Assembly (NCBI GenBank): GCA_034437275.1 | Contig: DAOTUD010000094.1 | Span: 20,132 to 84,131, forward strand | Direction: 5' to 3' | From: TC-15 sp034437275 | GTDB taxonomy: Bacteria; Chloroflexota; Anaerolineae; Aggregatilineales; Aggregatilineaceae | DNA length: 64,000 nucleotides | Shown: positions 8,604-18,043 of the stretch, piece by piece | How the letters are laid out: every line of letters starts with the position of its first letter | How positions within the stretch are numbered: the stretch's first letter is position 1 | Program-made: the position numbers and the translations under genes | Notes under the pieces: model-generated | The model's database searches: none | What the model saw: only the letters and a program-made list of their open reading frames with translations | Told to the model about the DNA's origin: nothing

Positions 8604-11297
8604 ATGGCAAATAAGTGGGTATACGCATTTGAAGAAGGCAATACCACGATGCGGAATCTGCTGGGCGGCAAGGGCGCTAATCTGGCAGAGATGTCGCGGA
8701 TTGGTATTCCCGTTCCGCCTGGTTTTACCGTGACCACCGAGGCTTGCATCGCCTTTTACGACGCGGGCAACACAATCCCGGACGAGATGTGGAACCAGGT
8801 TGAGGAGCACATGAAGGCCCTCAGCAAAAAGATGGGAAAGAAGTTCGGTGACGACACCGACCCCTTGCTGATGTCGGTGCGCTCGGGGGCGCGCGTGTCG
8901 ATGCCCGGCATGATGGACACCATCCTCAACCTGGGGCTGACCCCGGCGGGCGTCGCGACGATGGGCAAGAAATTCGACGATATGCGCTTTGCCTGGGATT
9001 CCTACCGCCGCCTGATTCAGATGTTCGGTAAGGTGGTGCTGGAGGTATCCGGCGAACTGTTCGAAGAGATTATCGCCGATATCCGCAAGGAAGAGGGCGT
9101 CAAGACCGACGCGGAGGTTTCCGCTGACGGGTGGCAGAAGTGCTCCGACGAATTCAAGAAGCTGATCGAAAAAGAAACCGGCGAACCGTTCCCCGAGGAC
9201 CCCTACGAGCAGTTGAAGCTGGGTGTCGAAGCTGTGTTCCGGAGCTGGAACGCCAAGCGCGCGGTTGACTACCGTAACAACTTCGGCTATCCGCACGATT
9301 GGGGCACCGCCGTCAACGTGCAGACGATGGTCTATGGCAACTTCGCCGACGGCCAGAGCGGCACCGGCGTCGCCTTCACCCGCGACCCCGCGACCGGCGA
9401 AAAGAAATTCTACGGCGAGTACCTGCTCAATGCGCAGGGCGAAGACGTGGTGTCCGGCGCGCGCACCCCGCGCGACGTCTACCAGCTGCGGGAGGAAATC
9501 CCCCAGGCGCTGGACGAACTGCTGGCTGTGGGTGAAAAGCTGGAACAGCACTATCGCGAGATGCAGGACGTCGAATACACCATCGAGAGCGGCAAGCTGT
9601 GGATGCTCCAGACCCGTAACGGTAAGCGCACCGCTGCCGCCGCCGTGAAGATCGCGGTGGACATGGTCAAAGAGGGCCTGATCGACGAGAGCGAAGCCGT
9701 CGCCCGCCTCAATGGCGACCAGATCGACCAGATGCTGCACCCGCACTTCGACACCGAGATGCTCGAAAAAGTCGACGTGCTGGCCAAGGGCCTCAACGCT
9801 TCGCCAGGTGCGGCGGTGGGGAAAGCCTACTTCGACGCTGACATCGCCGAAGAAAAGGCCAAAGAAGGCGAATCCGTGATCCTCGTCCGCCCGCTGACCG
9901 AGCCGGACGACGTGCACGGGATGCTGGTCGCCAAAGGTATCCTGACGCAGGAAGGCGGCGCGACCAGCCACGCGGCTGTGGTGGCCCGCCAGTTGGGTAA
10001 GCCCTGCGTGGCCGGCTGCGGCGACATCTCCATCGATCTGAAGAAGCGACTGTTCACCGCTGGTGACGTGACCGTCAAGGAAGGCGACACCATCTCGTTG
10101 AACGGCGCGACCGGGTCGGTGTACAAGGGCGAACTGCCGGTTGTGGCCCCGGACCTGAGCGAGCAGAAAGACCTGCAAGCGATCCTCAAGTGGGCCGATG
10201 GCCTCCGCCGCCTGATGGTGTGGGCCAACGCCGACGATCCGGAACAGGCGACCCGTGCCCGCGAATTCGGCGCGCAGGGGATCGGCCTGTGCCGCACCGA
10301 GCACATGTTCCTCGGCGAGCGCACGCAGTTGTTCCAGAACTACATCCTGGCCGACAGCGACGCCAAGAAGACCGAAGCGCTGGCCAAGATGGAGCCGGAA
10401 CAGCGCGACGACTTCTACGGCATCTTCAAGGCGATGGACGGCCTGCCCGTGATCATCCGCCTGATCGACCCACCGCTGCACGAGTTCCTGCCCAGCCGCG
10501 AAGAGTTGATGGTAGATGTGGCGGTTGGCAAAGAGCGCGGCGAAGACGTCAGCGAGAAGGAAGTCCTGCTGAAGACGGCCAACGAACTGGCTGAGTTCAA
10601 CCCCATGCTGGGGCTGCGCGGGGTGCGCCTGGGCGTGATGATGCCCGACGTGAACAAGATGCAGGTGCGCGCCATCTTCGAGGCCGCCTGCGACGCCGCG
10701 AAAGAAGGTTTCGACGTACATCCTGAGGTTATGATCCCGCTGACGGCCCACGTCAACGAGCTGAAGCGCTTGCAGCTGCTGCTCGAGGAAGAGGCCAGGC
10801 GGGTGATGGACGCGAAGGGTGTCGAGATCGACTACAAGTTCGGCACCATGATCGAGATTCCGCGCGCCGCGCTGACGGCGGGTGAGGTGGCCGAATACGC
10901 TGAATTCTTCAGCTTCGGCACCAACGACCTGACGCAGATGACCTTCGGCATCAGCCGCGACGACGCCGAACGGCACTTCTTGCTGCAATACGTCGAAGAG
11001 GGCGTGCTGCCCAAGAACCCGTTCCAGACCGTCGACCGCGATGGCGTTGGCCAGTTGATGGATATGTGCGTCAAGGCCGGGCGCAAAGCCCGTCCTGAGA
11101 TGGAGATCGGTATCTGCGGGGAGCACGGTGGTGATTCCGACAGCATCGATTTCTGCCACATCATTGGCCTGGACTACGTAAGCTGCTCGCCGTTCCGCGT
11201 GCCGGTTGCACGTCTGGCGGCGGCGCACGCCGTGCTGCGCGAGCAGGGCTGGGACCGTATGGGCGACCTGGGCGCGACCAACCCCAACGCGAAGTAA
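8604..11297 (+). CDS. ppdK: Pyruvate, phosphate dikinase
   Basis: Interconverts pyruvate + ATP + Pi with PEP + AMP + PPi. The 897-residue length and domain order (N-terminal ATP-grasp, central phosphohistidine domain, C-terminal PEP/pyruvate TIM barrel) match the bacterial enzyme. The phosphorylated histidine is His456 in GGATSHAAVVAR; the C-terminal domain has GIGLCRTEHMF, GLRGVRLG and the catalytic EIGICGEHGG segment. The start has AGGAGAGAGG just upstream. A strong terminator follows at 11328. With pckA and mdh nearby it forms the PEP-oxaloacetate-malate node of this region; direction (glycolytic or gluconeogenic) cannot be told. Confidence 0.97.
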   Translation: MANKWVYAFEEGNTTMRNLLGGKGANLAEMSRIGIPVPPGFTVTTEACIAFYDAGNTIPDEMWNQVEEHMKALSKKMGKKFGDDTDPLLMSVRSGARVSMPGMMDTILNLGLTPAGVATMGKKFDDMRFAWDSYRRLIQMFGKVVLEVSGELFEEIIADIRKEEGVKTDAEVSADGWQKCSDEFKKLIEKETGEPFPEDPYEQLKLGVEAVFRSWNAKRAVDYRNNFGYPHDWGTAVNVQTMVYGNFADGQSGTGVAFTRDPATGEKKFYGEYLLNAQGEDVVSGARTPRDVYQLREEIPQALDELLAVGEKLEQHYREMQDVEYTIESGKLWMLQTRNGKRTAAAAVKIAVDMVKEGLIDESEAVARLNGDQIDQMLHPHFDTEMLEKVDVLAKGLNASPGAAVGKAYFDADIAEEKAKEGESVILVRPLTEPDDVHGMLVAKGILTQEGGATSHAAVVARQLGKPCVAGCGDISIDLKKRLFTAGDVTVKEGDTISLNGATGSVYKGELPVVAPDLSEQKDLQAILKWADGLRRLMVWANADDPEQATRAREFGAQGIGLCRTEHMFLGERTQLFQNYILADSDAKKTEALAKMEPEQRDDFYGIFKAMDGLPVIIRLIDPPLHEFLPSREELMVDVAVGKERGEDVSEKEVLLKTANELAEFNPMLGLRGVRLGVMMPDVNKMQVRAIFEAACDAAKEGFDVHPEVMIPLTAHVNELKRLQLLLEEEARRVMDAKGVEIDYKFGTMIEIPRAALTAGEVAEYAEFFSFGTNDLTQMTFGISRDDAERHFLLQYVEEGVLPKNPFQTVDRDGVGQLMDMCVKAGRKARPEMEIGICGEHGGDSDSIDFCHIIGLDYVSCSPFRVPVARLAAAHAVLREQGWDRMGDLGATNPNAK

Positions 11298-11327
11298 GGC
11301 TGCGCGCGGTACACACCGCTAATCAGA

Positions 11328-11357
11328 GCCGCCTCCTCACCGGGGGCGGCTTTTTTT
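11328..11357 (+). terminator. Rho-independent terminator of ppdK
   Basis: GCCGCC pairs with GGCGGC around a short loop (GCCGCCTCCTCACC then GGGGGCGGC), followed directly by seven T. It starts about 30 bp after the ppdK stop. Confidence 0.85.
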
Positions 11358-11389
11358 GATCATAATGGCCAACTGCGCGGGCCTCTGCT

Positions 11390-12004
11390 ATGCTTGGGGG
11401 GCTATCGTTACATGAGGTACAGGAGAGCCTCACTATTCAACATCAGGCGAAATATTCCCGCCTGGAGCTTGTGGTCCGCACGCTGTTAGGCTGGCTGTAC
11501 ATCGGCATTCCGCACGGCATCGCGCTGATGGTGGTCGGCACGGTCGGCGGCATCTTGCAGATCGTGGCGGGCGTCGCCGTGCTGATCAACGAGAAATATC
11601 CCAAAGGGCTGTTCGACTTCCAGGTCGGGCTGTGGGCGTGGCAGCTGCGCGTCAATGCGTCCCTGATGAACCTGTTTGACGGCTACCCCGCCTTTGGGCT
11701 GGAGCCGGAAGGGCCAAACGTCTCGTTTAGGATGCCGTACCCGGAGCACCTCAGCCGCTGGCTGCTGCTGGCGCGCGTGTTCCTGGGCTGGCTGTATATC
11801 GGCATTCCGCACGGCATCGCGCTGATGGTGCGCTGGCTGATCACGCTGGTGCTGGGGATCGTCGCCTTTTTCGCGGTGTTGTTCACCGGCGAATACCCGG
11901 CGGACATGCACCGCTTCAACGTCGGGACGCTGCGCTGGTATTCGCGCGTGCAGATGTATACCACCTTCATGAGTGATGAGTATCCGCCGTTTTCCGGGGA
12001 ATAA
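11390..12004 (+). CDS. DUF4389 membrane protein with internal duplication
   Basis: Membrane protein of 204 residues made of two DUF4389-like halves, each with a pair of hydrophobic helices. The motif GWLYIGIPHGIALM occurs identically in both halves (near residues 34-47 and 133-146), and a 45-bp DNA stretch underlying it is repeated with one mismatch. The halves end in WQLRVNA and WYSRVQM. DUF4389 proteins are of unknown function and often contain this aromatic-rich pattern. The ATG at 11390 has no clear ribosome binding site; translation might begin further in, after AGGAG at 11421. Confidence 0.75.
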   Translation: MLGGLSLHEVQESLTIQHQAKYSRLELVVRTLLGWLYIGIPHGIALMVVGTVGGILQIVAGVAVLINEKYPKGLFDFQVGLWAWQLRVNASLMNLFDGYPAFGLEPEGPNVSFRMPYPEHLSRWLLLARVFLGWLYIGIPHGIALMVRWLITLVLGIVAFFAVLFTGEYPADMHRFNVGTLRWYSRVQMYTTFMSDEYPPFSGE

Positions 12005-12012
12005 CACCCGTA

Positions 12013-12039
12013 GCAGGGGCGTATACGCTACGCCCCTGT
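12013..12039. terminator. Perfect hairpin between convergent genes
   Basis: CAGGGGCGTA (12014-12023) pairs perfectly over 10 bp with TACGCCCCTG (12029-12038), loop 5 nt. There is no T-run on either strand, but its place between two convergent stops suggests bidirectional termination. The GGGGCGTA stem recurs in other intergenic hairpins of this window. Confidence 0.5.
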
Positions 12040-12073
12040 GCAGTATTCACCGGTTGGCGTGCTGTGGCAGCCG

Positions 12074-13678
<1,605 letters not shown>

Positions 13679-13904
13679 TCACTTACCTCCCATAACTGTA
13701 TGTTGTTGATGATGGCATGACTCTGCCGCGATGCCGGTCTGGGCGTCACACGCTCACCGTCGAATTGGCTGGATTACCGTTTGAAATACCTGTCAGGAGC
13801 AGTAGCTGGACCTGCTCTGCCCCGTGCGTGCGTGCCCGGACGCTTCAGCGAATTGCTACCGGCACTATGTCTAGTTTAGCGAAAGCGTGGCGGATTCACC
13901 AACC

Positions 13905-14552
13905 TCACCACGTTTCGCCGATGGGATTGTCGTGCAGGTGCGGCGTCCAGGCCACGCGCACCAGTTCCCACGCTGCGCCGGCTTCCGGCTGCTCGACGAT
14001 GGTCAGCGAGGTGTTGGTCAGCGAGGGGCGCTCGATTGTGCCGAACAGGCTTTCGATCAACATGCCGAGCGTGCCGCCGTGCGTCACCAGCGCGACCGTT
14101 GCGCCGGGGTGCCGCTCCGTGATCGCGTCGAAGGCGGCGCGGGCGCGGTCCTTAAGCTGGTTGCGCGATTCGCCGCCGGGGGTGGGCACGGTGTACCAGT
14201 CGGCCAGGAACGCCTCGAAGCGCGCGCGGTCCCAGGCGTGGGCTTCGGCGCGGGTGAGGCCCTGCCACTCGCCCAGGTCGACCTCGCGCAGCCGTTCGTC
14301 GGTCTGCACCGCGACGCCGAGCGCCTCGGCGATGGGGCGGGCGGTTTGCAGCGCGCGCGCCAGGTCGCTGCTGTACAGCGCGCGGATGGGCTGGTCGCTG
14401 ATGTGGGGGCGGTGCGCGGCCAGGTAGCGGGCAAGCTGCCGCGCCTGCGCGAGTCCCGCCGCGTTGAGCGGCACCGGTGCGTGCCCCTGCCAGCGCCCGG
14501 TCGCGTTCCAGGCGGTTTCGCCGTGCCGGATGCATACTACGCGCGTGGTCAT
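13905..14552 (-). CDS. Histidine phosphatase family protein (phosphoglycerate mutase-like)
   Basis: Soluble protein of 215 residues with the catalytic RHGE motif at 9-12 (VVCIRHGETAWNATGRWQG), SDLARALQTA in the middle and VTHGGTLGMLIES, whose His is the second catalytic histidine. This is the dPGM/CobC/SixA superfamily; members act on phosphosugars, cobalamin precursors or phosphoproteins, so the substrate is open. The TnpB element begins immediately upstream of its start codon, so its promoter may have been displaced or supplied by the insertion. Confidence 0.85.
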   Translation of the reverse strand: MTTRVVCIRHGETAWNATGRWQGHAPVPLNAAGLAQARQLARYLAAHRPHISDQPIRALYSSDLARALQTARPIAEALGVAVQTDERLREVDLGEWQGLTRAEAHAWDRARFEAFLADWYTVPTPGGESRNQLKDRARAAFDAITERHPGATVALVTHGGTLGMLIESLFGTIERPSLTNTSLTIVEQPEAGAAWELVRVAWTPHLHDNPIGETW

Positions 14553-14570
14553 AGAATTTGCGCAAGGAGA

Positions 14571-14590
14571 CCCCCGGTTTCAGCCGGGGG
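14571..14590 (+). repeat. Left-end hairpin of the tnpB element
   Basis: CCCCCGG (14571-14577) pairs with CCGGGGG (14584-14590), 6-nt loop. It is flanked on both sides by TTGCGCA (part of AATTTGCGCAA on the left and AAATTGCGCAT on the right). Confidence 0.7.
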
Positions 14591-14631
14591 AGAAATTGCG
14601 CATTCCTCCTTTTTAGAGTATACTTCACGAT

Positions 14632-15720
14632 ATGAAACTGACAGCGAAGATTAAACTGCAACCGACGCCCGGCCAGTACAAAGTGCTGCTCAAAACGCTT
14701 GAGACGGCCAATGCCGCATGTAACGACATCGGCCAGCAAGCATGGGATAGCCGGATATTCAGCCAGTTCAGTCTCCACAAGCTCGTCTATTACGATATCC
14801 GGGACCGCTTTCCGTTGTCGGCGCAGATGACCGTACGCGCCATTGCGAAGGTTGCCGACGCTTACAAGCTCGACAAGAAGGCCCAGCGCACCTTCAAGCC
14901 GCACGGTGCGTTTTCTTACGATGTCCGTCTCCTGCGCTTCCTGACCGCCGAACAGACGGTGAGCATCTGGACGCTGGAAGGCCGCCAGCGCATCCCCTAC
15001 CAGTGCGGCGACCGCCAACGCGAATTGCTCGAAGGCGACCGGGGTGAAGCCGACCTGTGCTACATCAACGAGGAGTTCTATCTGTTCGTCGCTTGCGAGG
15101 TCGAAACGCCGGAGCCGGAAGATGTTGATGAATTCCTGGGTGTAGACCTGGGCATCGTCAACCTCGCATCGGACAGCGACGGGGTGCAGCACAACGGTGA
15201 ACAGGTCGAAGACCAGCGTTGCAAGTACGCACACCGCCGCCGCAACTTGCAGCGCAAGGGCACGCGGGCCGCCCGGCGCAAGCTCCGCCAGATAAGCGGC
15301 CAACAGCAGCGTTTTCAGACCGACACCAACCACCGCATCAGCAAGCGTATTGTGCAAACGGCGCAAGACACCGGACGCGGGATTGCCCTTGAAGACCTGA
15401 CGGGCATCCGTGACCGGGTAACGGTTCGGCGCAAGCAGAGGGCACGACACGCGAACTGGGCGTCCCACCAATTGCGCCAGTTTATCGAGTACAAGGCCAA
15501 ACTGATCGGTGTGCCGGCGGTCGCGGTGGACCCTCGAAACACGTCGCGCACTTGCCCCGCGTGTGGGGGTGTCGATAAGCGTAACCGTCCTAACCAAAGT
15601 ACATTCTCCTGCGTATCGTGCGGACACTCTGCGAACGCCGATACCACTGCGGCAGTGAATATTGCTGCCAGGGCTGCTGTCAACCAGCCGAACGGGTGTT
15701 TTACCCAAGGTAGCGCGTAA
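14632..15720 (+). CDS. tnpB: RNA-guided nuclease TnpB (IS605 OrfB family)
   Basis: Protein of 362 residues with an intact RuvC active site: Asp172 in GVDLGIVNLAS, Glu254 in IALEDLTGIR, and Asp337 in GHSANADTTA. The zinc ribbon has Cys308, Cys311, Cys327 and Cys330 (CPACG, CVSCG). The N-terminal helical domain begins MKLTAKIKLQPTPGQ, as in other TnpB proteins. Family members cut DNA guided by an omega RNA made from the 3' part of the gene plus the right end. Nothing in the sequence suggests decay, so it is likely active or recently so. No ribosome binding site is obvious; it may be read from the element's own left-end promoter. Confidence 0.92.
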   Translation: MKLTAKIKLQPTPGQYKVLLKTLETANAACNDIGQQAWDSRIFSQFSLHKLVYYDIRDRFPLSAQMTVRAIAKVADAYKLDKKAQRTFKPHGAFSYDVRLLRFLTAEQTVSIWTLEGRQRIPYQCGDRQRELLEGDRGEADLCYINEEFYLFVACEVETPEPEDVDEFLGVDLGIVNLASDSDGVQHNGEQVEDQRCKYAHRRRNLQRKGTRAARRKLRQISGQQQRFQTDTNHRISKRIVQTAQDTGRGIALEDLTGIRDRVTVRRKQRARHANWASHQLRQFIEYKAKLIGVPAVAVDPRNTSRTCPACGGVDKRNRPNQSTFSCVSCGHSANADTTAAVNIAARAAVNQPNGCFTQGSA

Positions 15721-15781
15721 TTTAGCAGCTACAAGCTTCCCGCTTTAGCGGGGAGTAGTTGACGCCTCTGTACTCCTCACA
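15600..15781 (+). ncRNA. Predicted omega RNA scaffold and guide of the tnpB element
   Basis: By analogy with characterised TnpB elements, the 3' end of tnpB and the right-end hairpin (15736-15755, loop TTTA) would form the omega RNA scaffold ending near TAGTTGAC (15756-15763), with the adjoining chromosomal bases serving as guide. The boundaries are guesses; only the hairpin is directly visible. Confidence 0.4.
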
Positions 15782-15798
15782 CTGTCCATCAATCGGGT

Positions 15799-16782
15799 CT
15801 AGAACACGGGGCGCAGCCCGTCGAGCAGTTCGTGCACATTGCGCACCGCGCGGTCGCAGTCCAGCAGCAGGTATTCCCCGTCCTCGCGCGGGGTGGCGTG
15901 GGCGGCGCTGGCCAGCCGCAGGTGGTGCGGATTGACGACGGCGTGCCCGCCCCGCGTGGGGATGTGCCCGCTGACGGCGATCTGCTGCTCGGCGGGCGCA
16001 TCGACCGACAGCGCCGCGAGAAACTGGCGGCACTCGTGTTCGTAGGCGGCGATGGTCTTCCCGACGTCGTTTTGCGTGAACAGCACGTCCCATAACTGCG
16101 CAAACGGCGCGCTTTGGTGGCTGATCATGAAGCCGCGCAGCAGGTGCGAGTAGCGCGGATCGTCCGGCCCCTGCACGGCCAGGTAGTGCTCCGCCAGGGT
16201 GTCGTAGGGCACGCCGTAGAGCTGCTCGTACTGCTGGAAGATGCTGTCGATGTCCTCGGCCTGGCTGAGCACATTGTCGGCATCGGCCAGCACCGCGTCA
16301 TGGTCGAGCTGGCGCAGCGCGTCCAGGTGGGGCAGGGCGTCCGGGGCCGGCCCGGCATGGGACAGCAGCACGCCGCTCTCCATGCGCGCGTACAGTGGCA
16401 GCCTCTTGAAGAAGTCCAGCACCGCCGCGCGGTGCTCGCCGAGCGCGTGCTCGAAGCGCGGCGTAAACTCGGTGTCGCCTTTGGCCAGCGTGACGCTGTA
16501 GATGTGCGGCATTTCGTGATTGCCGAGCAGCATCAGCACCCGGTCCGCGCCCAGTTCAGCTTGCAGCGCGATCACGTCCAGCACCATACGCAGGCTGGCG
16601 TCGTCTTCCGGGGAGCCGTAGCCGTGAATCAGGTCGCCCAGCACGACGAGCCGGTCGGCCTCGCCGCTGGCATGGTGGTGTTGGAAGTGCTCCAGGCAGC
16701 GGTCGAATGCGTCGCCATCGCCGTGCAGGTCACTGACGATCATGGCTGTGCCGCCGGTTAAATTGATGAAACGATCAGGCAT
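15799..16782 (-). CDS. Metallophosphoesterase (calcineurin-like)
   Basis: Protein of 327 residues with the dimetal site in order: SDLHGDGD (Asp18, His20), LGDLIHGYG (Asp50), GNHE (Asn88-His89-Glu90), SHAGPAP, and a C-terminal GHIP motif. It resembles Ser/Thr phosphatase or diadenosine-tetraphosphatase-like members, substrate unknown. The reading frame stays open upstream to 17280 through the mdh gene, but the ATG at 16782 begins directly with the beta-strand that leads to the first motif, so that is the start used. The TnpB element lies just beyond its stop. Confidence 0.85.
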   Translation of the reverse strand: MPDRFINLTGGTAMIVSDLHGDGDAFDRCLEHFQHHHASGEADRLVVLGDLIHGYGSPEDDASLRMVLDVIALQAELGADRVLMLLGNHEMPHIYSVTLAKGDTEFTPRFEHALGEHRAAVLDFFKRLPLYARMESGVLLSHAGPAPDALPHLDALRQLDHDAVLADADNVLSQAEDIDSIFQQYEQLYGVPYDTLAEHYLAVQGPDDPRYSHLLRGFMISHQSAPFAQLWDVLFTQNDVGKTIAAYEHECRQFLAALSVDAPAEQQIAVSGHIPTRGGHAVVNPHHLRLASAAHATPREDGEYLLLDCDRAVRNVHELLDGLRPVF

Positions 16783-16839
16783 CCGTATTTTGTCCCTGCT
16801 GTGTGTCGTGCAGCGCCACAGTATACCATACCCGGCCTG

Positions 16840-16871
16840 GTTGTCAGGTAACCGGCCATTATGTCTATAAT
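16840..16871 (+). promoter_or_regulatory. Candidate mdh promoter
   Basis: A perfect TATAAT at 16866-16871 lies 60 bp before the mdh start; TTGTCA at 16840-16845 is the only -35-like hexamer but the spacer (19-20 bp) is longer than optimal. Confidence 0.4.
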
Positions 16872-16930
16872 CTCCGGTATAGATTGTTAGGATCGTACAA
16901 ATCCCGTATCGATTAAGGAGCGTAGAGAAC

Positions 16931-17920
16931 ATGGAAAAGCTGATTCGTGTAACGGTTACCGGTGGGGCCGGGCAAATTGGATACAGCCTGCTGTTTCGGT
17001 TGGCGAGTGGCGAAGCGTTTGGCCCCGCCCAGCCGCTGATTTTGCAGATATTGGAGATCCCCCAGGCGGTTGACGCCCTGCACGGCGTGGTCATGGAGCT
17101 GGAAGACAGCGCCTTCCCACTGCTGCACGACATCGTCGCCACGTCCGACGCGGCGGAAGCTTTCCGTGACACCAACTGGGCGATCCTGGTGGGCGGCAAG
17201 CCGCGCAGCAAGGGCATGGAGCGCGCCGACGTGATCAAGGACAACGCGCCGATCTTCGTCGAGCAGGGCCGGGCGATCAACGATCACGCGGCGGACGATG
17301 TGCGGGTGCTGGTCGTGGCCAACCCGTGCAACACCAACGCCCTGATCGCCAAGCAAAATGCGCCCGACGTGCCCGCCGACCGCTGGATGGCGATGACCCG
17401 CCTGGACCAGAATCGCGCCAAATCCCAGATCGCGCAGAAGGCCGGCGTGCTGGTCAGCGCGGTGACCAATCTCGCGGTGTGGGGCAACCACAGCCCGACG
17501 ATGTTCCCGAACTTCGAGCACGCGCGCATCGGCGGCAAGCCCGCGCTGGACGTGATCAACGACCGCGCCTGGTTCGAGGGCGCGTTCCTGAAGACGGTCC
17601 AGCAGCGCGGCAAGGCCATCCTCAACGCGCGCGGCAAGAGCAGCGCCGCCAGCGCCGCCAATGCCGTGATCAACCACCTGCAAAGCATGGTCAACCCCAC
17701 GCCGGCGGGCGAGTGGTTCAGCGCGGCGATCCCGTCGGACGGCAATCCGTACGGCATCCCGGACGGGCTGATCTACTCCTTCCCGCTGCGTTCGCCGGGC
17801 GATGGCACAGTTGCGATGGTGGAGGGGCTGGAGCTGAGCGACTACGCTCGCGAAAAGCTGTGGACGTCGGCGGAAGAACTGCAAAATGAGCGCGACGCAG
17901 TCAGCGATATCTTGAAATAA
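16931..17920 (+). CDS. mdh: Malate dehydrogenase (group 2, cytosolic-type)
   Basis: NAD-dependent interconversion of malate and oxaloacetate. The 329-residue protein has the Rossmann motif VTGGAGQIGYSL at 9-20, the VVMELEDSAFP segment, MTRLDQNRAK with substrate-binding Arg, and VWGNHSPTMFP with the catalytic His. It belongs to the longer MDH group rather than the LDH-like MDH found in many bacteria. GGAG precedes the ATG. It follows ppdK and pckA in this region, consistent with C4/C3 interconversion. A hairpin follows at 17956. Confidence 0.95.
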   Translation: MEKLIRVTVTGGAGQIGYSLLFRLASGEAFGPAQPLILQILEIPQAVDALHGVVMELEDSAFPLLHDIVATSDAAEAFRDTNWAILVGGKPRSKGMERADVIKDNAPIFVEQGRAINDHAADDVRVLVVANPCNTNALIAKQNAPDVPADRWMAMTRLDQNRAKSQIAQKAGVLVSAVTNLAVWGNHSPTMFPNFEHARIGGKPALDVINDRAWFEGAFLKTVQQRGKAILNARGKSSAASAANAVINHLQSMVNPTPAGEWFSAAIPSDGNPYGIPDGLIYSFPLRSPGDGTVAMVEGLELSDYAREKLWTSAEELQNERDAVSDILK

Positions 17921-17939
17921 CGCGATTTTCTGCTATCAT
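17912..17939 (+). promoter_or_regulatory. Candidate promoter for the second GT39-like gene
   Basis: TTGAAA (17912-17917), 16-bp spacer, TATCAT (17934-17939). It overlaps the mdh stop; the hairpin at 17956 would then lie in the 5' leader of the next gene. Confidence 0.35.
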
Positions 17940-17955
17940 AGTGCACCTTTGCAAA

Positions 17956-17985
17956 AGCGGCGTAAGCAGTAGAACTTGCGCCGCT
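17956..17985 (+). terminator. Hairpin after mdh
   Basis: AGCGGCGTAAG (17956-17966) pairs over 11 bp, one G-T pair, with CTTGCGCCGCT (17975-17985), loop 8 nt. No strong T-run follows on the plus strand; a GCAAAA precedes it. Likely an mdh transcript end or a leader structure. Confidence 0.45.
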
Positions 17986-18043
17986 CGTTAATTCTCCTTA
18001 AGATCGTCACTACCTTGTGGTGAGGAGAAAAGCCAGCTTTGTT

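Larger units (their letters stand above)
14553..15765 (+). mobile_element. IS200/IS605-family element carrying only tnpB (IS1341-like)
   Basis: A single tnpB gene is flanked by subterminal hairpins: left CCCCCGG/CCGGGGG at 14571-14590 and right CTTCCCGC/GCGGGGAG at 15736-15755 followed by TAGTTGAC. No TnpA transposase is present, so movement would need one in trans. Ends are approximate: I cannot fix the cleavage sites without an empty-site comparison. The left hairpin is 19 bp from the start of the histidine phosphatase gene; the right end lies about 35 bp from the metallophosphoesterase stop. Confidence 0.8.

Noticed and set aside
8469..11228. Open frame of about 900 codons on the minus strand across ppdK
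   Set aside because: Composition is His/Gln/Val/Arg-rich with no domain; it mirrors the GC-biased codons of ppdK.
13679..13904. Promoter for pckA in the 226-bp upstream gap
   Set aside because: No hexamer pair stood out; I left it unannotated apart from the ribosome binding site.
16783..17280. N-terminal extension of the metallophosphoesterase frame into mdh
   Set aside because: It is antisense to mdh and lacks any domain; the start at 16782 leads straight into the first strand.
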